From contig JAGPDT010000027.1 of assembly GCA_018057455.1 (NCBI GenBank), positions 1-41,110 on the forward strand: 41,110 nt of DNA, given 5' to 3'. The notes beneath the pieces are model-generated. The model was not told the origin of the DNA, made no database searches, and was given only the letters and a program-made list of their open reading frames with translations. Each line of letters starts with the position of its first letter. Position 1 is the first letter of the stretch. This stretch comes from Flavobacteriales bacterium (GTDB lineage Bacteria; Bacteroidota; Bacteroidia; Flavobacteriales_F; PHOS-HE28). Positions 1 through 8,893 of this stretch are shown here, one piece after another. A program made the translations under genes and the position numbers.

Positions 1-193
1 CGCCGGGCACGGCGATCACGCCGGAGATGATCACATCCCCATCCGGCAAGGGGTAGGTACTGTTGATGTACCAGGAATCGGCATTGAACCGGAAGGAGGG
101 GTCCAGGTCAAAGGGCTGTTGCGGCCATGCCGCACCGGCCGCCAGGGAGGCGGCCAGTGCGATCAGGGTCTTCAGAACGGATGGTTGTTTCAT
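1..193 (-). CDS. Secreted delta-60 repeat (beta-propeller) protein, N-terminal part only
   Basis: The gene runs off the left edge of the window, so only the first 64 residues are visible. They begin with a signal peptide (MKQPSVLKTLIALAASLAAG, then AAWPQQ) and continue with a DLDPSF motif and the stretch PLPDGDVIISGVIAVPG. LDPSF followed by a DG...ISG strand is typical of delta-60 repeats, which build beta-propellers in large secreted bacterial proteins. The ATG overlaps the TGA of the upstream small gene by 4 bases (ATGA), so the two are probably translated together from one promoter. A T9SS tail is expected at the missing C-terminus, but that is inference. Confidence 0.7.
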   Translation of the reverse strand, partial: MKQPSVLKTLIALAASLAAGAAWPQQPFDLDPSFRFNADSWYINSTYPLPDGDVIISGVIAVPG

Positions 194-493
194 GGCCGTA
201 CGATCAGTTTTTGGGCCTCCACAGGTCGGCCGTCATTCACCAGTTCCACGGTGTAGCTGCCCGGTGCCAAGCGGCGGGGTGTCATAGTCTGTTGCTGTTC
301 CGGGGCGTTTTGTGCCACCTGGAACAGCAGGCTACCCATGGCCGTGCCACCTGGTTGCATGATGGCGTAGTGATCACCGGCCACCCAAGCGCCGGACTGT
401 GCCATCAGTAAACCCGCGCCCACCAAGGGGTTCAGCGGGGGGGGCTATGAAAGCCGCCACCAGCAAGGGTTTCAGAAGGTCTGTCGTTCTCAT
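190..493 (-). CDS. Small secreted protein resembling a stand-alone T9SS sorting-domain tail, with a homopolymer frameshift
   Basis: An ATG at 493 opens MRTTDLLKPLLVAAFIA, a good signal peptide, but the frame is lost in a run of eight G (437-444 on the plus strand). Removing one base joins it to the downstream frame, which continues LNPLVGAGLLMAQSGAW and ends LAPGSYTVELVNDG...QKLIVRP at 190. That end looks like the last strands of a T9SS type A sorting domain, usually found on a large cargo rather than on a protein of about 100 residues. The gene has its own promoter (525-556) and overlaps the next gene by ATGA. I take the frameshift as a likely sequencing or assembly error. If it is real, only an ORF from about 426 remains. 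Confidence 0.55.
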
Positions 494-524
494 TCTGTAT
501 AGGTTTTAGTAGAATGGACCACTT

Positions 525-556
525 CGAACTTAATGGTATTCTTCATGAAAGCAAAA
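525..556 (-). promoter_or_regulatory. Bacteroidetes-type promoter for the leftmost minus-strand operon
   Basis: Read on the minus strand, TTTG (plus 552-555) is followed after exactly 19 bases by TAAGTTCG (plus 525-532). This fits the Bacteroidetes -33 TTTG and -7 TAnnTTTG consensus with one mismatch in the -7 box. The predicted start of transcription lies about 25 bases upstream of the ATG at 493. Confidence 0.5.
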
Positions 557-645
557 TCTTGGATGGGCGTGAACGGGTGCGGATATACAGGTCCGACGGT
601 GTGTTGGTTCCCTGAATGCCCGCTGAGGAGTACCCTTGCGGCGCC

Positions 646-1230
646 ATGCCGCGCCTGGCCACATACCATACAGGGACGCTCCTTGAAGCGGGCTGCGACG
701 AGGCCGGCCGCGGTTGTTTGGCCGGGCCGGTAGTAGCTGCTGCCGTGCTCCTGCCGCCGGGGGTGCGCCTGCCCGGCCTGGACGATTCCAAGAAGCTCAC
801 CCACAGGAGCCGCGAGCGGTTGCGGCCGCTGATCGAAGCGAAGGCGCTGGCGTGGTGCGTGGGCGTGGCCAGCGTGGGGGAGATTGACCGGCTGAACATC
901 CTGCAGGCCTCCTTCCTGGCCATGCATCGCGCCATTGCCGGGTTGGCGCTGCGGCCCCAGCAGATCCTGGTCGATGGCAACCGCTTCATGCCATTCGAGG
1001 ACATCCCGCACCACTGCATCATCCAAGGCGACGCCAAGTACCGCAGCATCGCCGCCGCCTCGGTGCTGGCCAAAACCCACCGTGATGCGCTGATGGCCAC
1101 GCTGCACCACCAGCACCCGGTATACCGTTGGAACGTGAACCAAGGCTATCCCACCGCGGACCATCGTGCCGCCCTTGCGCAGCATGGCCCCTGCGTGCAT
1201 CACCGCACCAGCTTCACCCTGGTGCGTTGA
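646..1230 (+). CDS. rnhB: Ribonuclease HII
   Basis: RNase HII cuts the RNA strand of RNA-DNA hybrids and single ribonucleotides in DNA, in the cytoplasm. The protein of 194 residues has the family signature AGCDEAGRGCLAGP at residues 15-28. The four acidic catalytic residues are visible as D18 and E19 in DEAGRG, D110 in LVDGN, and D129 in GDAKYRSIAAASVLAK. The C-terminal NQGYPTADHRAAL segment is also typical. I chose the ATG at 646 because family members usually have 12-16 residues before the AGxDEAGRG motif. An in-frame ATG at 616 would add ten residues. Length is normal and nothing looks damaged. Confidence 0.95.
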   Translation: MPRLATYHTGTLLEAGCDEAGRGCLAGPVVAAAVLLPPGVRLPGLDDSKKLTHRSRERLRPLIEAKALAWCVGVASVGEIDRLNILQASFLAMHRAIAGLALRPQQILVDGNRFMPFEDIPHHCIIQGDAKYRSIAAASVLAKTHRDALMATLHHQHPVYRWNVNQGYPTADHRAALAQHGPCVHHRTSFTLVR

Positions 1231-1377
1231 AGTGTTCGCCAAGGGCCACCGTTTTCGGGCCCCTGCCGCGCCAACCGGATCCCGTGCACCAGCCCCCTGA
1301 TGCACATTGCTTTGTGCGAAAGCGCCCGCACCCGGGGGGCGGGGTCCCTCGCCCTGCTGCGCACCTTTGGCCGCAGC

Positions 1378-3942
1378 ATGCGCCGCACCTTCGTTGTCCT
1401 TGTGCTTGCCGCCATTGTTGGCGCCGTGGCCTGGTGGCTCTTCACCTGGAAACAGGACCCCGTGGCGCTCGCCGACCCTTGGAGCGCGATGCCCGCCAAT
1501 GCCGTGGCGGTGCTGGCGGTGCCCGAGCCCTTTGCCACATGGGCGCAGTTCACCGGCACCAGCCAGTTCTGGGGCGATGTGGAAGGGAAAGCCGCCTTCG
1601 CGGCCATCGATACCGTGCTGCGCCGCATGGCCCGCCTGGGCATGGCCACGGAAGGAAGGCGGCCCAAAGGTCCGTTGGTGGTGGCTTGGCATGCACCGGA
1701 AGGAAATGAACTGGTGCCGCTGCTGGCGTGGCCCCTGCAGCCATCGGAGGAGGCGCTCGGCGCCCTGGGGACGGCCTTCGGAACACCGTTCAACAAGGAC
1801 CTCTGGAACGGCGTGCGCCAGCACCTGCCCGCAGATACCGCCAGGCCCGCGCTGGAACTGGCCTGGAGCAGGGGCCTGCTGCTGGTGGGCACCGCTGCGG
1901 TTTCCGTGGAGGAGGCCGTGAAAGCCACCACCCCCGGCCACCCGGAGGCGCTGTTCGCCACGGCGCGCAGGAGCCTGAGTGCCGGTGCCGATGCGCACCT
2001 GCTGGCCCGCGCCGACTTCGTTTCGCACTTCCTCCAGGCCCGCGAGCAGCCCATCTTCCCGGGCGAAGCACCGGTTGAAGGTTGGCTGGCCATGGACGTG
2101 CGGTTCCGGCCCGATGCCATCCTGCTCAATGGCCTGCTCTTCCCCCGGGAACAAAGCCCTGCCACCGCTGCGATGACCGGACAGCCAGCGGCCAGGCCGG
2201 GCGTGCTGCGCGTGCTGCCCGCTACCGTGGCCCAGTTGCGCCTGATGCAGGTGAACGACCCTGCCGCATTCGTGCTGGGCATCACCGGTGCCGCCCCGGA
2301 TCCAGCCCTGTTCACCGCCTATGGCGCCTGGGTGCAGGGCGGCGTGGGCGTGGCCCGCGATGCCGACAGCGCCCGTTGGGCCGTGCTGCAGACCAACGAC
2401 CCGGAGGCCGCCGCGGACGCCATGCGCCTGCGCTGCCCCGACGGCGGCTGCCCCGTGACCGAATACCGCGGGGTGCCGGTGGCCCGCATGGCCGATGCAC
2501 AGGCTCTTTCCACCTTATTTGGCAAGGCCTTCAGCGGCTTCCACCAGCCGCTATGGGCCGTGCTGGGCAACAACGTGGTGTGCAGCGTCACCCCCGCCGC
2601 CATGCGCGCCGCCATTGATGCCTGGGTGGACCGCAACTCCCTTGCGCTGGACCCCCGCACCGGCGATTTCTTCGATCGCTTCGCCTCTGAAGCCGTGTAT
2701 AGCTGGTGGGTGGACGTGCCCCGGGCCTATCCAGCCGCAGCAGGCATCCACGCCGACCTCCAGCGCACCATGGGTGCCGCCATCCTGCAGCTGGCACCGC
2801 GCAGCGACGGGGCCTTCATCGCCACCTTCTGCCTGCAGCACGCGCCCACCGGCAAGCAGGCCGCCGGTGCCTTGTGGACCACCGCCATGCCCGCACCGCT
2901 GGCCATGCCCCCCATGCTGGTGGAGGACTACCTGAGCAAGACCCAACAGATCCTCGTGCAGGACCGCGACGACCGCATCAGCCTGATCAGCTGCACCGGC
3001 AAGGTGCTCTGGCAACGCCAGTTGGACGGGCCCATCCTCGGTGGCGTGGAACAGATCGACCGTTTCCGCAACGACAAGCTCCAGCTGCTGCTCAACACGG
3101 CGCGCAAGGTGTATCTCATCGACCGCCTCGGCCGCGATGTGGAAGGCTTCCCCGTGGTGCTGAAGGCCCCGGCCAGCGCGCCGCTCAGCGCGTTCGACTA
3201 TGAAGGCAACCGGGAGTACCGCATCGTGCTGCCTCTGGAGGACCGGAGCATGCTCAACCTCGGCCCGGACGGCTTGCCGGTGAAAGGCTGGGACCCAAAA
3301 AAGCTGGACAGCCCCGCCCTGGCGGCGGTGCAGCACGTGCGCATCAAAGGCAAGGACTACCTGGTGGTGCCCCAACGCAACGGTCATGTAGCGGTGCTCG
3401 GCCGTAGGGGCGAAGCTCGCTACCAACCGCGTTTGCACATGGCCGCGCTCCAATACTTCTTGGGCGGCCGCGAAGCCATGGACATCGCCGACCGGCGCCT
3501 GCTGTGGGCCGATAGCGCCGGTGCCGTGCTCAGCGGTACCCTCGCCGGCCGTGTGGATACCCTATCCCCTGCGGCCAGCGGCCAACTGGCCTTGTTTGAT
3601 CCCGGCGGTGACGCGCGCCAAGGCGTGCTGCGCACCCTGTCATCCATGCTCTCTGCCGAGGTGGACGGCACCGTGGAATTCCGCCCAAGTTTTCCGGAAG
3701 ACACGGGTGCTGTAGCCTTCCCCGTGGACTTGGGTGCCCGGGGCCAAGCCATTGGCCTGGTGCTGCCCGGGCAGCACCAGTTGCGCTTGTACGACCTCGA
3801 CGGTGGCCTGTGGCCCGGTTTCCCGTTGAAGGGAGCCGTTCGTTTCCTGGTCTCGGACATCAACCGCGACGGCGTGGCCGAAGTGGTCACCGCCGATGCC
3901 CAGGGCGTGGTGTTGGTCTACACCTTGGCAGCCCGGCCTTGA
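1378..3942 (+). CDS. Membrane-anchored hypothetical protein with C-terminal beta-propeller-like repeats
   Basis: I do not recognise a named function. From the ATG at 1378 the product has 854 residues. It starts with a single N-terminal membrane anchor (RRTFVVLVLAAIVGAVAWWLF), and the rest should lie in the periplasm. Residues of about 30-540 form a mixed domain rich in Ala, Pro and Trp, somewhat like DUF3352-type proteins. The last third holds repeated strand motifs ending in DINRDGVAEVVTAD, an FG-GAP/VCBS-like calcium-binding repeat, as in WD40- or PQQ-like propellers. The frame opens at 1300, but the stretch 1300-1377 does not look like a natural N-terminus. The gene stands alone between rnhB and a convergent membrane protein gene. 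Confidence 0.75.
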   Translation: MRRTFVVLVLAAIVGAVAWWLFTWKQDPVALADPWSAMPANAVAVLAVPEPFATWAQFTGTSQFWGDVEGKAAFAAIDTVLRRMARLGMATEGRRPKGPLVVAWHAPEGNELVPLLAWPLQPSEEALGALGTAFGTPFNKDLWNGVRQHLPADTARPALELAWSRGLLLVGTAAVSVEEAVKATTPGHPEALFATARRSLSAGADAHLLARADFVSHFLQAREQPIFPGEAPVEGWLAMDVRFRPDAILLNGLLFPREQSPATAAMTGQPAARPGVLRVLPATVAQLRLMQVNDPAAFVLGITGAAPDPALFTAYGAWVQGGVGVARDADSARWAVLQTNDPEAAADAMRLRCPDGGCPVTEYRGVPVARMADAQALSTLFGKAFSGFHQPLWAVLGNNVVCSVTPAAMRAAIDAWVDRNSLALDPRTGDFFDRFASEAVYSWWVDVPRAYPAAAGIHADLQRTMGAAILQLAPRSDGAFIATFCLQHAPTGKQAAGALWTTAMPAPLAMPPMLVEDYLSKTQQILVQDRDDRISLISCTGKVLWQRQLDGPILGGVEQIDRFRNDKLQLLLNTARKVYLIDRLGRDVEGFPVVLKAPASAPLSAFDYEGNREYRIVLPLEDRSMLNLGPDGLPVKGWDPKKLDSPALAAVQHVRIKGKDYLVVPQRNGHVAVLGRRGEARYQPRLHMAALQYFLGGREAMDIADRRLLWADSAGAVLSGTLAGRVDTLSPAASGQLALFDPGGDARQGVLRTLSSMLSAEVDGTVEFRPSFPEDTGAVAFPVDLGARGQAIGLVLPGQHQLRLYDLDGGLWPGFPLKGAVRFLVSDINRDGVAEVVTADAQGVVLVYTLAARP

Positions 3943-3967
3943 ATACCGCGGATGGACCAGGGAGGGG

Positions 3968-5152
3968 TCATGGCTGCTGCTGCTTGCGCCAGGGCCAACG
4001 GCCCTTCGCGGGGAAAACCAGCTCAAAGCCTTTGATCGACAGGCCCAAGGTGATGAACAACCCCGGGACCAGCATCCGGAACCCGTAATTGGACAACTGC
4101 GAAAAGGTGATCAGCACCGCATGGAACGTGATCACGAACACCCCGGTCGACAGCTCCAGCAGGCTCAGCCGTCCGCGGTGCCTCACCGCCTGGCGGAAGA
4201 AGAACAGCACGCCAAGGGTCATCAGGATCCAGTGGGGGCGTATGGCGTACGACGGTTCAAGCACATTCAGGAAACCGGAGCAGAACAGGATATTCTTCAA
4301 GATATGGAAGCCGACGGCATGGGGCCCGGCCGATGCGGCGTGGGCATACAACCCTTCCACGAAGCGCAGATAGCCACTGTCCACGGGCAACACATGAAGC
4401 GTTCCGCTGACCAGGAAGTTGCGAAGCGCCAGCAACGAGGTGACACCAACCAGGAAAACCAGGAAAGACACCACCTCGGCGGTGGTCACTTTTCTCCCCG
4501 GCCCCGGTCGCCCCAGCAAAACCACCATGAGCAAGGCGAACAACGCCAGGTTGGGCCGGGTGAGCACCACCAGGGCCAGGGTAATTCCGCACAGGGCGGT
4601 GCGTGTGGCGGAAGGGGAATTCCGGGCGGACCAGTTCTTCAGCTGGACAAAGAACAGCGCAACGAGGAACAGCGCAAGGTTCTCGCTCAGCAGCCGGAAC
4701 GTGTAGTGTGCATACACGTCCAGCACCGCGAACAACAGCAGGCACAAGAGCAGCACCGTGCGGGACCGCCGCGTGAGCATGCCCCGGAACACGGACCAGG
4801 ACATGGCCACGGAAAGGCCCAGCAGCATGGCCTGCACGAAGTACACGAAGCCCAGGCTGTTGCCCGAGACCGCCAGGCAGGCTGCCACGAAGTAGGAATA
4901 GAGGAACCCCGCAGGCTGCACATAGTTGCCTTCGATCCGCTCCAGCAGCAACCCGTTCCTGAGGAGGTCCTGTGCATAAGCCGCATAGCTGTTCCAATCA
5001 TCACCGCCGGTGACCAAGTCCTCGATGGACCCGCCCGCCCCATGTATGCGTGGCAAGGAGGCAAGGGCGAAGGCCAGCGCGCAGCACCAGGTGATCACCA
5101 CGGGGCGGTCCATTGCGCTGCATAGCGCCCTTCCGGGGACGTGGAAGCTCAT
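3968..5152 (-). CDS. Polytopic membrane protein, probable GT-C type (family 39-like) glycosyltransferase
   Basis: The 394-residue product has about nine to ten hydrophobic segments. Near the N-terminus, just after the first membrane helix, it has GGDDWNSYAAYAQDLLRNG, an acidic loop followed by a helix as in GT-C enzymes of the PMT/ArnT type, which use lipid-linked sugars. Further on, LTRPNLALF and LRNFLVSG resemble conserved loops of glycosyltransferase family 39. The ATG at 5152 gives MSFHVPGRAL; MDRPVVITW at 5113 is an alternative that starts right before the first helix. Upstream frame extensions look non-coding. It is convergent with the 854-residue protein gene and divergent from fhs. 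Donor and acceptor are unknown. Confidence 0.7.
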   Translation of the reverse strand: MSFHVPGRALCSAMDRPVVITWCCALAFALASLPRIHGAGGSIEDLVTGGDDWNSYAAYAQDLLRNGLLLERIEGNYVQPAGFLYSYFVAACLAVSGNSLGFVYFVQAMLLGLSVAMSWSVFRGMLTRRSRTVLLLCLLLFAVLDVYAHYTFRLLSENLALFLVALFFVQLKNWSARNSPSATRTALCGITLALVVLTRPNLALFALLMVVLLGRPGPGRKVTTAEVVSFLVFLVGVTSLLALRNFLVSGTLHVLPVDSGYLRFVEGLYAHAASAGPHAVGFHILKNILFCSGFLNVLEPSYAIRPHWILMTLGVLFFFRQAVRHRGRLSLLELSTGVFVITFHAVLITFSQLSNYGFRMLVPGLFITLGLSIKGFELVFPAKGRWPWRKQQQP

Positions 5153-5345
5153 TTGGTGCCGGTGGACTGCAAGTGTAGGCCTGTTCCGTTGCTGCCAGGC
5201 CATGCACAGGTCCACCGCGAGCTGGAGCCAGCCGGACAAGGGGCGGAAGGGCGATCGGCCGGGACCTGGCCCCGGCAGGTTATGGCACCTCCTTGCCCGG
5301 ATCGCCCGACATTCCTTTCCTTCGCCCAACGAACCGAACAACCAC

Positions 5346-7028
5346 ATGGCATTTCCCACCGACCTCGAGATCGCCCAGAAGGCCACCCTGCAGCCCATCA
5401 CCGCCATCGGCGAAAAACTCGGCATCAGCGCCGACCGCATGGAAAACTACGGCCGCTACAAGGCCAAGCTTCCCCTGGACCTGATCGATGAGGGCAAGCT
5501 CAGGAAGAGCAAGCTGATCCTGGTCACCGCCATATCGCCCACACCGGCAGGCGAAGGCAAGACCACCACCAGCATCGGCCTCTGCGAAGGCCTCAACAAG
5601 ATCGGCAAGAAGGCCATGGTGGTGCTGCGCGAACCCTCGCTCGGCCCCGTCTTCGGCATGAAAGGCGGTGCAGCCGGGGGCGGCTACGCCCAAGTGCTCC
5701 CCATGGAGGACATCAACCTGCACTTCACCGGCGACTTCGCAGCCATCGAGAAGAGCAACAACCTGCTGGCCGCACTCATCGACAACAACATCCAGAGCAA
5801 GACCCGCAACCTGGAGCTTGATCCGCGCACCATCGCCTGGAAACGCGTGATGGACATGAACGACCGCTCCCTGCGCGACATCACCATCGGCCTGGGCGGC
5901 ACCGGCAACGGCATGCCCCGGCAAGACGGCTTCAACATCACCGCCGCCAGCGAAGTGATGGCCATCCTGTGCCTGGCCACCGGCTACGAAGACCTGAAGG
6001 AGCGCCTGGGCAACATTTTCGTGGGCAACAGCCGCAACCCCGACAAGAAGTACGTCTACGCCCGCGACCTCAACGCCCAAGGCGCCATGGCGGTGCTGCT
6101 CAAGGACGCCATCAAGCCCAACCTGGTGCAGACCATGGAAGGCAACCCGGCCATCCTCCACGGTGGCCCTTTCGCCAACATCGCCCAAGGCGTGAACAGC
6201 ATCCTGGGCACCAAAATGGGCCTCAGCCTCGCCGATTACGTGGTCACCGAGGCCGGCTTCGGTGCCGACCTGGGCGCCGAGAAGTTCTACGACATCAAGT
6301 GCCGCGCCGCAGGCATCGCCCCGCACGCCGCCGTGATCGTGGCCACCATCCGTGCCCTGCGCTACCAGGGCGGCGCCCCCATCAAGGAGGTGAACAACGC
6401 CTCGGTGGAGCGCGTCACCAAGGGCATGGCCAACCTCATGCGCCACATCGAGAATACCGCCAAGTTCGGCGTGAAGGCCGTGGTGGCCATCAACCACTTC
6501 CCCACCGATACCGAGGAGGAAATCCAAGTGGTGAAGGACCTCTGCCGTTCCATGGGCGTGGAAGCCGTGCTGGCCAAGGGCTTCGCCGAAGGGGGCAAAG
6601 GCATGACCGACCTGGCCGGGGCCGTGGTGCGCGTGGTGGACCAGGCCGAATCCAAGTTCAAGGTGCTTTACGACCTGGAGCAGCCTATTGAGAAGAAGGT
6701 GGAGATCATCGCCAAGGAGATCTACCGGGCCAAGCACGTGAACTACAGCGAAGCCGCCCGCACCGCCCTGCGCCGCATCCACAACCTCGGCTTGGACCAC
6801 CTGCCGGTATGCATCGCCAAAACGCAGTACAGCTTCAGTGATGACCCCACCAAGCTCGGCGCCGCTTCCGATTTCGAGATCACGGTGAATGACATCGAGA
6901 TCGCCGCCGGAGCAGGCTTCGTGGTGCCGATCCTCGGCAAGATGATGCGCATGCCCGGCCTCCCGGAAATCCCCGCCAGCGACCACATGGACATCGATGC
7001 CAACGGCGTGATCACGGGGTTGAGCTGA
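5346..7028 (+). CDS. fhs: Formate-tetrahydrofolate ligase
   Basis: The enzyme joins formate to tetrahydrofolate with ATP, giving 10-formyltetrahydrofolate for purine and one-carbon metabolism in the cytoplasm. The 560-residue length is the usual one. The ATP-binding loop PTPAGEGKTTTSIGL lies at residues 65-79. Other conserved family blocks are LREPSLGPVFGMKGGAAGGG, HFTGDFAAI, TEAGFGADLGAEKF and INHFPTD. The start MAFPTDLEIAQKA at 5346 is clear, because the longer open frame upstream overlaps the divergent gene's leader. It stands as a single gene and appears intact. Confidence 0.97.
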   Translation: MAFPTDLEIAQKATLQPITAIGEKLGISADRMENYGRYKAKLPLDLIDEGKLRKSKLILVTAISPTPAGEGKTTTSIGLCEGLNKIGKKAMVVLREPSLGPVFGMKGGAAGGGYAQVLPMEDINLHFTGDFAAIEKSNNLLAALIDNNIQSKTRNLELDPRTIAWKRVMDMNDRSLRDITIGLGGTGNGMPRQDGFNITAASEVMAILCLATGYEDLKERLGNIFVGNSRNPDKKYVYARDLNAQGAMAVLLKDAIKPNLVQTMEGNPAILHGGPFANIAQGVNSILGTKMGLSLADYVVTEAGFGADLGAEKFYDIKCRAAGIAPHAAVIVATIRALRYQGGAPIKEVNNASVERVTKGMANLMRHIENTAKFGVKAVVAINHFPTDTEEEIQVVKDLCRSMGVEAVLAKGFAEGGKGMTDLAGAVVRVVDQAESKFKVLYDLEQPIEKKVEIIAKEIYRAKHVNYSEAARTALRRIHNLGLDHLPVCIAKTQYSFSDDPTKLGAASDFEITVNDIEIAAGAGFVVPILGKMMRMPGLPEIPASDHMDIDANGVITGLS

Positions 7029-7204
7029 GGGTGCTCATACGAGGTGGCCGACTACTACGCATGTGCCATTCGTTTGTTGGGCGATTGGGGTGCCCATGGT
7101 TGCGGGGCTATGCCCCCGTGCCAAAGGGCACTCCTTTTCACATCCTTGCGTTGGCGGTGGCACATACTTGAAAAGTTGATGGTCGGCCTTGTCGCCCAGA
7201 AGCC

Positions 7205-7216
7205 GGAAAATTTTCC
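7205..7216. promoter_or_regulatory. Perfect 12-base palindrome upstream of the HTH gene
   Basis: GGAAAATTTTCC is fully self-complementary and lies about 70 bases upstream of the small helix-turn-helix gene at 7285. It could be an autoregulatory operator, but palindromes of this length also arise by chance, and no promoter could be placed firmly beside it. Confidence 0.25.
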
Positions 7217-7284
7217 AATACTTCCATGCAGGGGAAAGTACGGGGCCTATCTTCAGGGCATCCATCCTTAAATCCTCTCTCGCC

Positions 7285-7530
7285 ATGAACATCACCTTCA
7301 ACGAGCTGCGCGATATCAAGGACCGCTTGCCGGACGGGAGCATCCACCGCATCGCCAAGGAACTGGACCTGAACGTGGAGACGGTCTGGAATTATTTCGG
7401 GGGTTACAGCCATGCCGACGGCAAGCCGATGGGCGTGCATATGGAGGAAGGCCCCGGTGGGGGTGTGGTGGCCTTGGATGACACCCGCATCCTGGACATT
7501 GCGCAACGCATGCTGAAGGAGCAGGTATAG
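7285..7530 (+). CDS. Small helix-turn-helix DNA-binding protein
   Basis: The 81-residue protein MNITFNELRDIKDRLPDGS has an HTH-like stretch at about residues 20-38 (IHRIAKELDLNVETVWNYFG), followed by a Gly-rich middle (GPGGGVVALDD) and a C-terminal helix. Small proteins of this shape, with an N-terminal FNELR-IK-LP-GS motif and an HTH followed by NYFG, are common in Bacteroidetes and usually annotated only as DNA-binding proteins. The ATG at 7285 is chosen over longer in-frame options because it begins at the conserved motif. It stands alone between fhs and a convergent OmpA-like gene. Its targets are unknown. Confidence 0.75.
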   Translation: MNITFNELRDIKDRLPDGSIHRIAKELDLNVETVWNYFGGYSHADGKPMGVHMEEGPGGGVVALDDTRILDIAQRMLKEQV

Positions 7531-7590
7531 GCCTGCCCGGCGTTGTTGGATCATGGAGCGCACCGGGCCTGTTCCGGGTGTAGCGGGTCT

Positions 7591-8784
7591 TTAGTTGTCC
7601 GTCACCCTGAATTCCACCCGCCGGTTCAAGGCGCGGTTGGCTTCGTTGGTGTTGGGCACCAACGGCTTGCTCTTGCCGTACCCGTGGGAGGTGATGCGTT
7701 CCTTTTCCACCTTTCGGCCCAGCAGGAAATCCACCACGGCCTTGGCCCGGGCCTCGCTCAGTTGGTGGTTGAATGCTTCGCTGCCCACATCGTCCGTGTG
7801 GCCTTCCACCTCGATCCGCATCAGCGGGTAGTCGATCAGCATATCGGCCAGCTCGTCCAGTTCCTTGGTGCTCTCCGGCGTTAAGGTGGCCTTGGCGAAT
7901 TCGAAGCCGATGTTGTCCAGGCGCACGCGTTTGCCCACGGGCGGCGGCTCGATCCGCGGCAAGGGCACTTCCTTGGTGCTGGCATGGTCCGCCACGATCA
8001 CCTTGGGCGCCGGCGGGATGCTCTCCTTGGGGCGGGGCGTGGGCTGGGCGCCGGCAGGAGCGATCCGCACACTTACGTCATCAATGAAGTAGTAGGCTCC
8101 GCGCTCGCCTGTTTCCTGCTTCTCGAAGGCCGTGGCATCATCGCTGTAAAAGTTGCCGATCAGCACGTAGCGTTCATCCCCCCGGGCTTCCACCACGCCG
8201 CTTACACGGCGCCAGCGCCCGCCCTTCACCACTTCGTCGGCATTCACATGCGGGGTGATGTACAACGGCAGGTTGTTGCGCGTGCGCACGGCCACGGGCG
8301 AGAGGTACAGGCCGATGTTGTTGCTGGCGTGCTCGCTGAAGTTGGCCTGCCGGACCCAGCATTCCACCACATACCGGGTACTTGCCCGCAGCGGTTCCGG
8401 CAGGGTGACTTGGAGGTATTCATGCCACCAGGTGGGCGTGTTGCCCTTGCCGCGCACCTTGATGCCGGCCATGGCCTTGCCGCCGTGTGGTGCGGCCTTG
8501 CCGCCGGTGCGTTTGGCCGGGTGGCTCCAGCAGTTGCGGTCGGCTTCGGTGGTGTACAGGTCCGGTGTGGTTTCCGTGGGCGAGGTCCAGGCCACCATCA
8601 CCTCTTCGCCGAACTTGCGGGCCTGCTGCGTCCAACCGCAGGGAACGCTCCGGTAGTGCTCAAATCCAGGGTTGGGCACCAGGTTGGGCATGGTGTCGTG
8701 CTGCAGCTGCCGTTGCAACAGGTCTTGTGCAGGGCAGATGCCGGAGGCCAGCAGCAAGAAGGGGAGAAGCAGGGGCCGGTACAT
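7591..8784 (-). CDS. OmpA-family outer membrane/peptidoglycan-binding protein
   Basis: The 397-residue protein starts with a signal peptide (MYRPLLLPFLLLASGICPA). The middle, about residues 30-240, is a carbohydrate-binding-module-like beta-sandwich with NPGFEHY near its start and YYFIDDVSVRI at its end, the usual pattern of such domains. A Pro-rich linker follows. The C-terminal 110 residues are an OmpA domain: FEFAKATLTPESTKELDELA, then EVEGHTDDVGSEAFNHQLSE and NRALNRRVEF. OmpA domains hold the outer membrane to peptidoglycan. A TAGTTTCG box (8790-8797, one mismatch to the -7 consensus) lies just upstream of the start codon. It is a single gene, and the ligand of the sandwich domain is unknown. 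Confidence 0.88.
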   Translation of the reverse strand: MYRPLLLPFLLLASGICPAQDLLQRQLQHDTMPNLVPNPGFEHYRSVPCGWTQQARKFGEEVMVAWTSPTETTPDLYTTEADRNCWSHPAKRTGGKAAPHGGKAMAGIKVRGKGNTPTWWHEYLQVTLPEPLRASTRYVVECWVRQANFSEHASNNIGLYLSPVAVRTRNNLPLYITPHVNADEVVKGGRWRRVSGVVEARGDERYVLIGNFYSDDATAFEKQETGERGAYYFIDDVSVRIAPAGAQPTPRPKESIPPAPKVIVADHASTKEVPLPRIEPPPVGKRVRLDNIGFEFAKATLTPESTKELDELADMLIDYPLMRIEVEGHTDDVGSEAFNHQLSEARAKAVVDFLLGRKVEKERITSHGYGKSKPLVPNTNEANRALNRRVEFRVTDN

Positions 8785-8893
8785 GGGGCGAAACTACCGG
8801 CCGCCACAACCGCTGCGCCCGGAACCAGCGGCGTTCCATCAACGATCCCCGATCCGTATTGGTGGAAAACCCGCCGGGCACAACCTGCGCGGG

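Noticed and set aside
490-2154. Long minus-strand open frame of 554 codons
   Set aside because: It lies opposite rnhB and the large plus-strand gene, and its low-complexity, His/Gly/Gln-rich sequence is the usual shadow of GC-rich coding DNA.
5280-6986. Long minus-strand open frame of 568 codons
   Set aside because: It is antisense to fhs, which is certain; the translation is His/Gly/Val-rich and unlike any protein.
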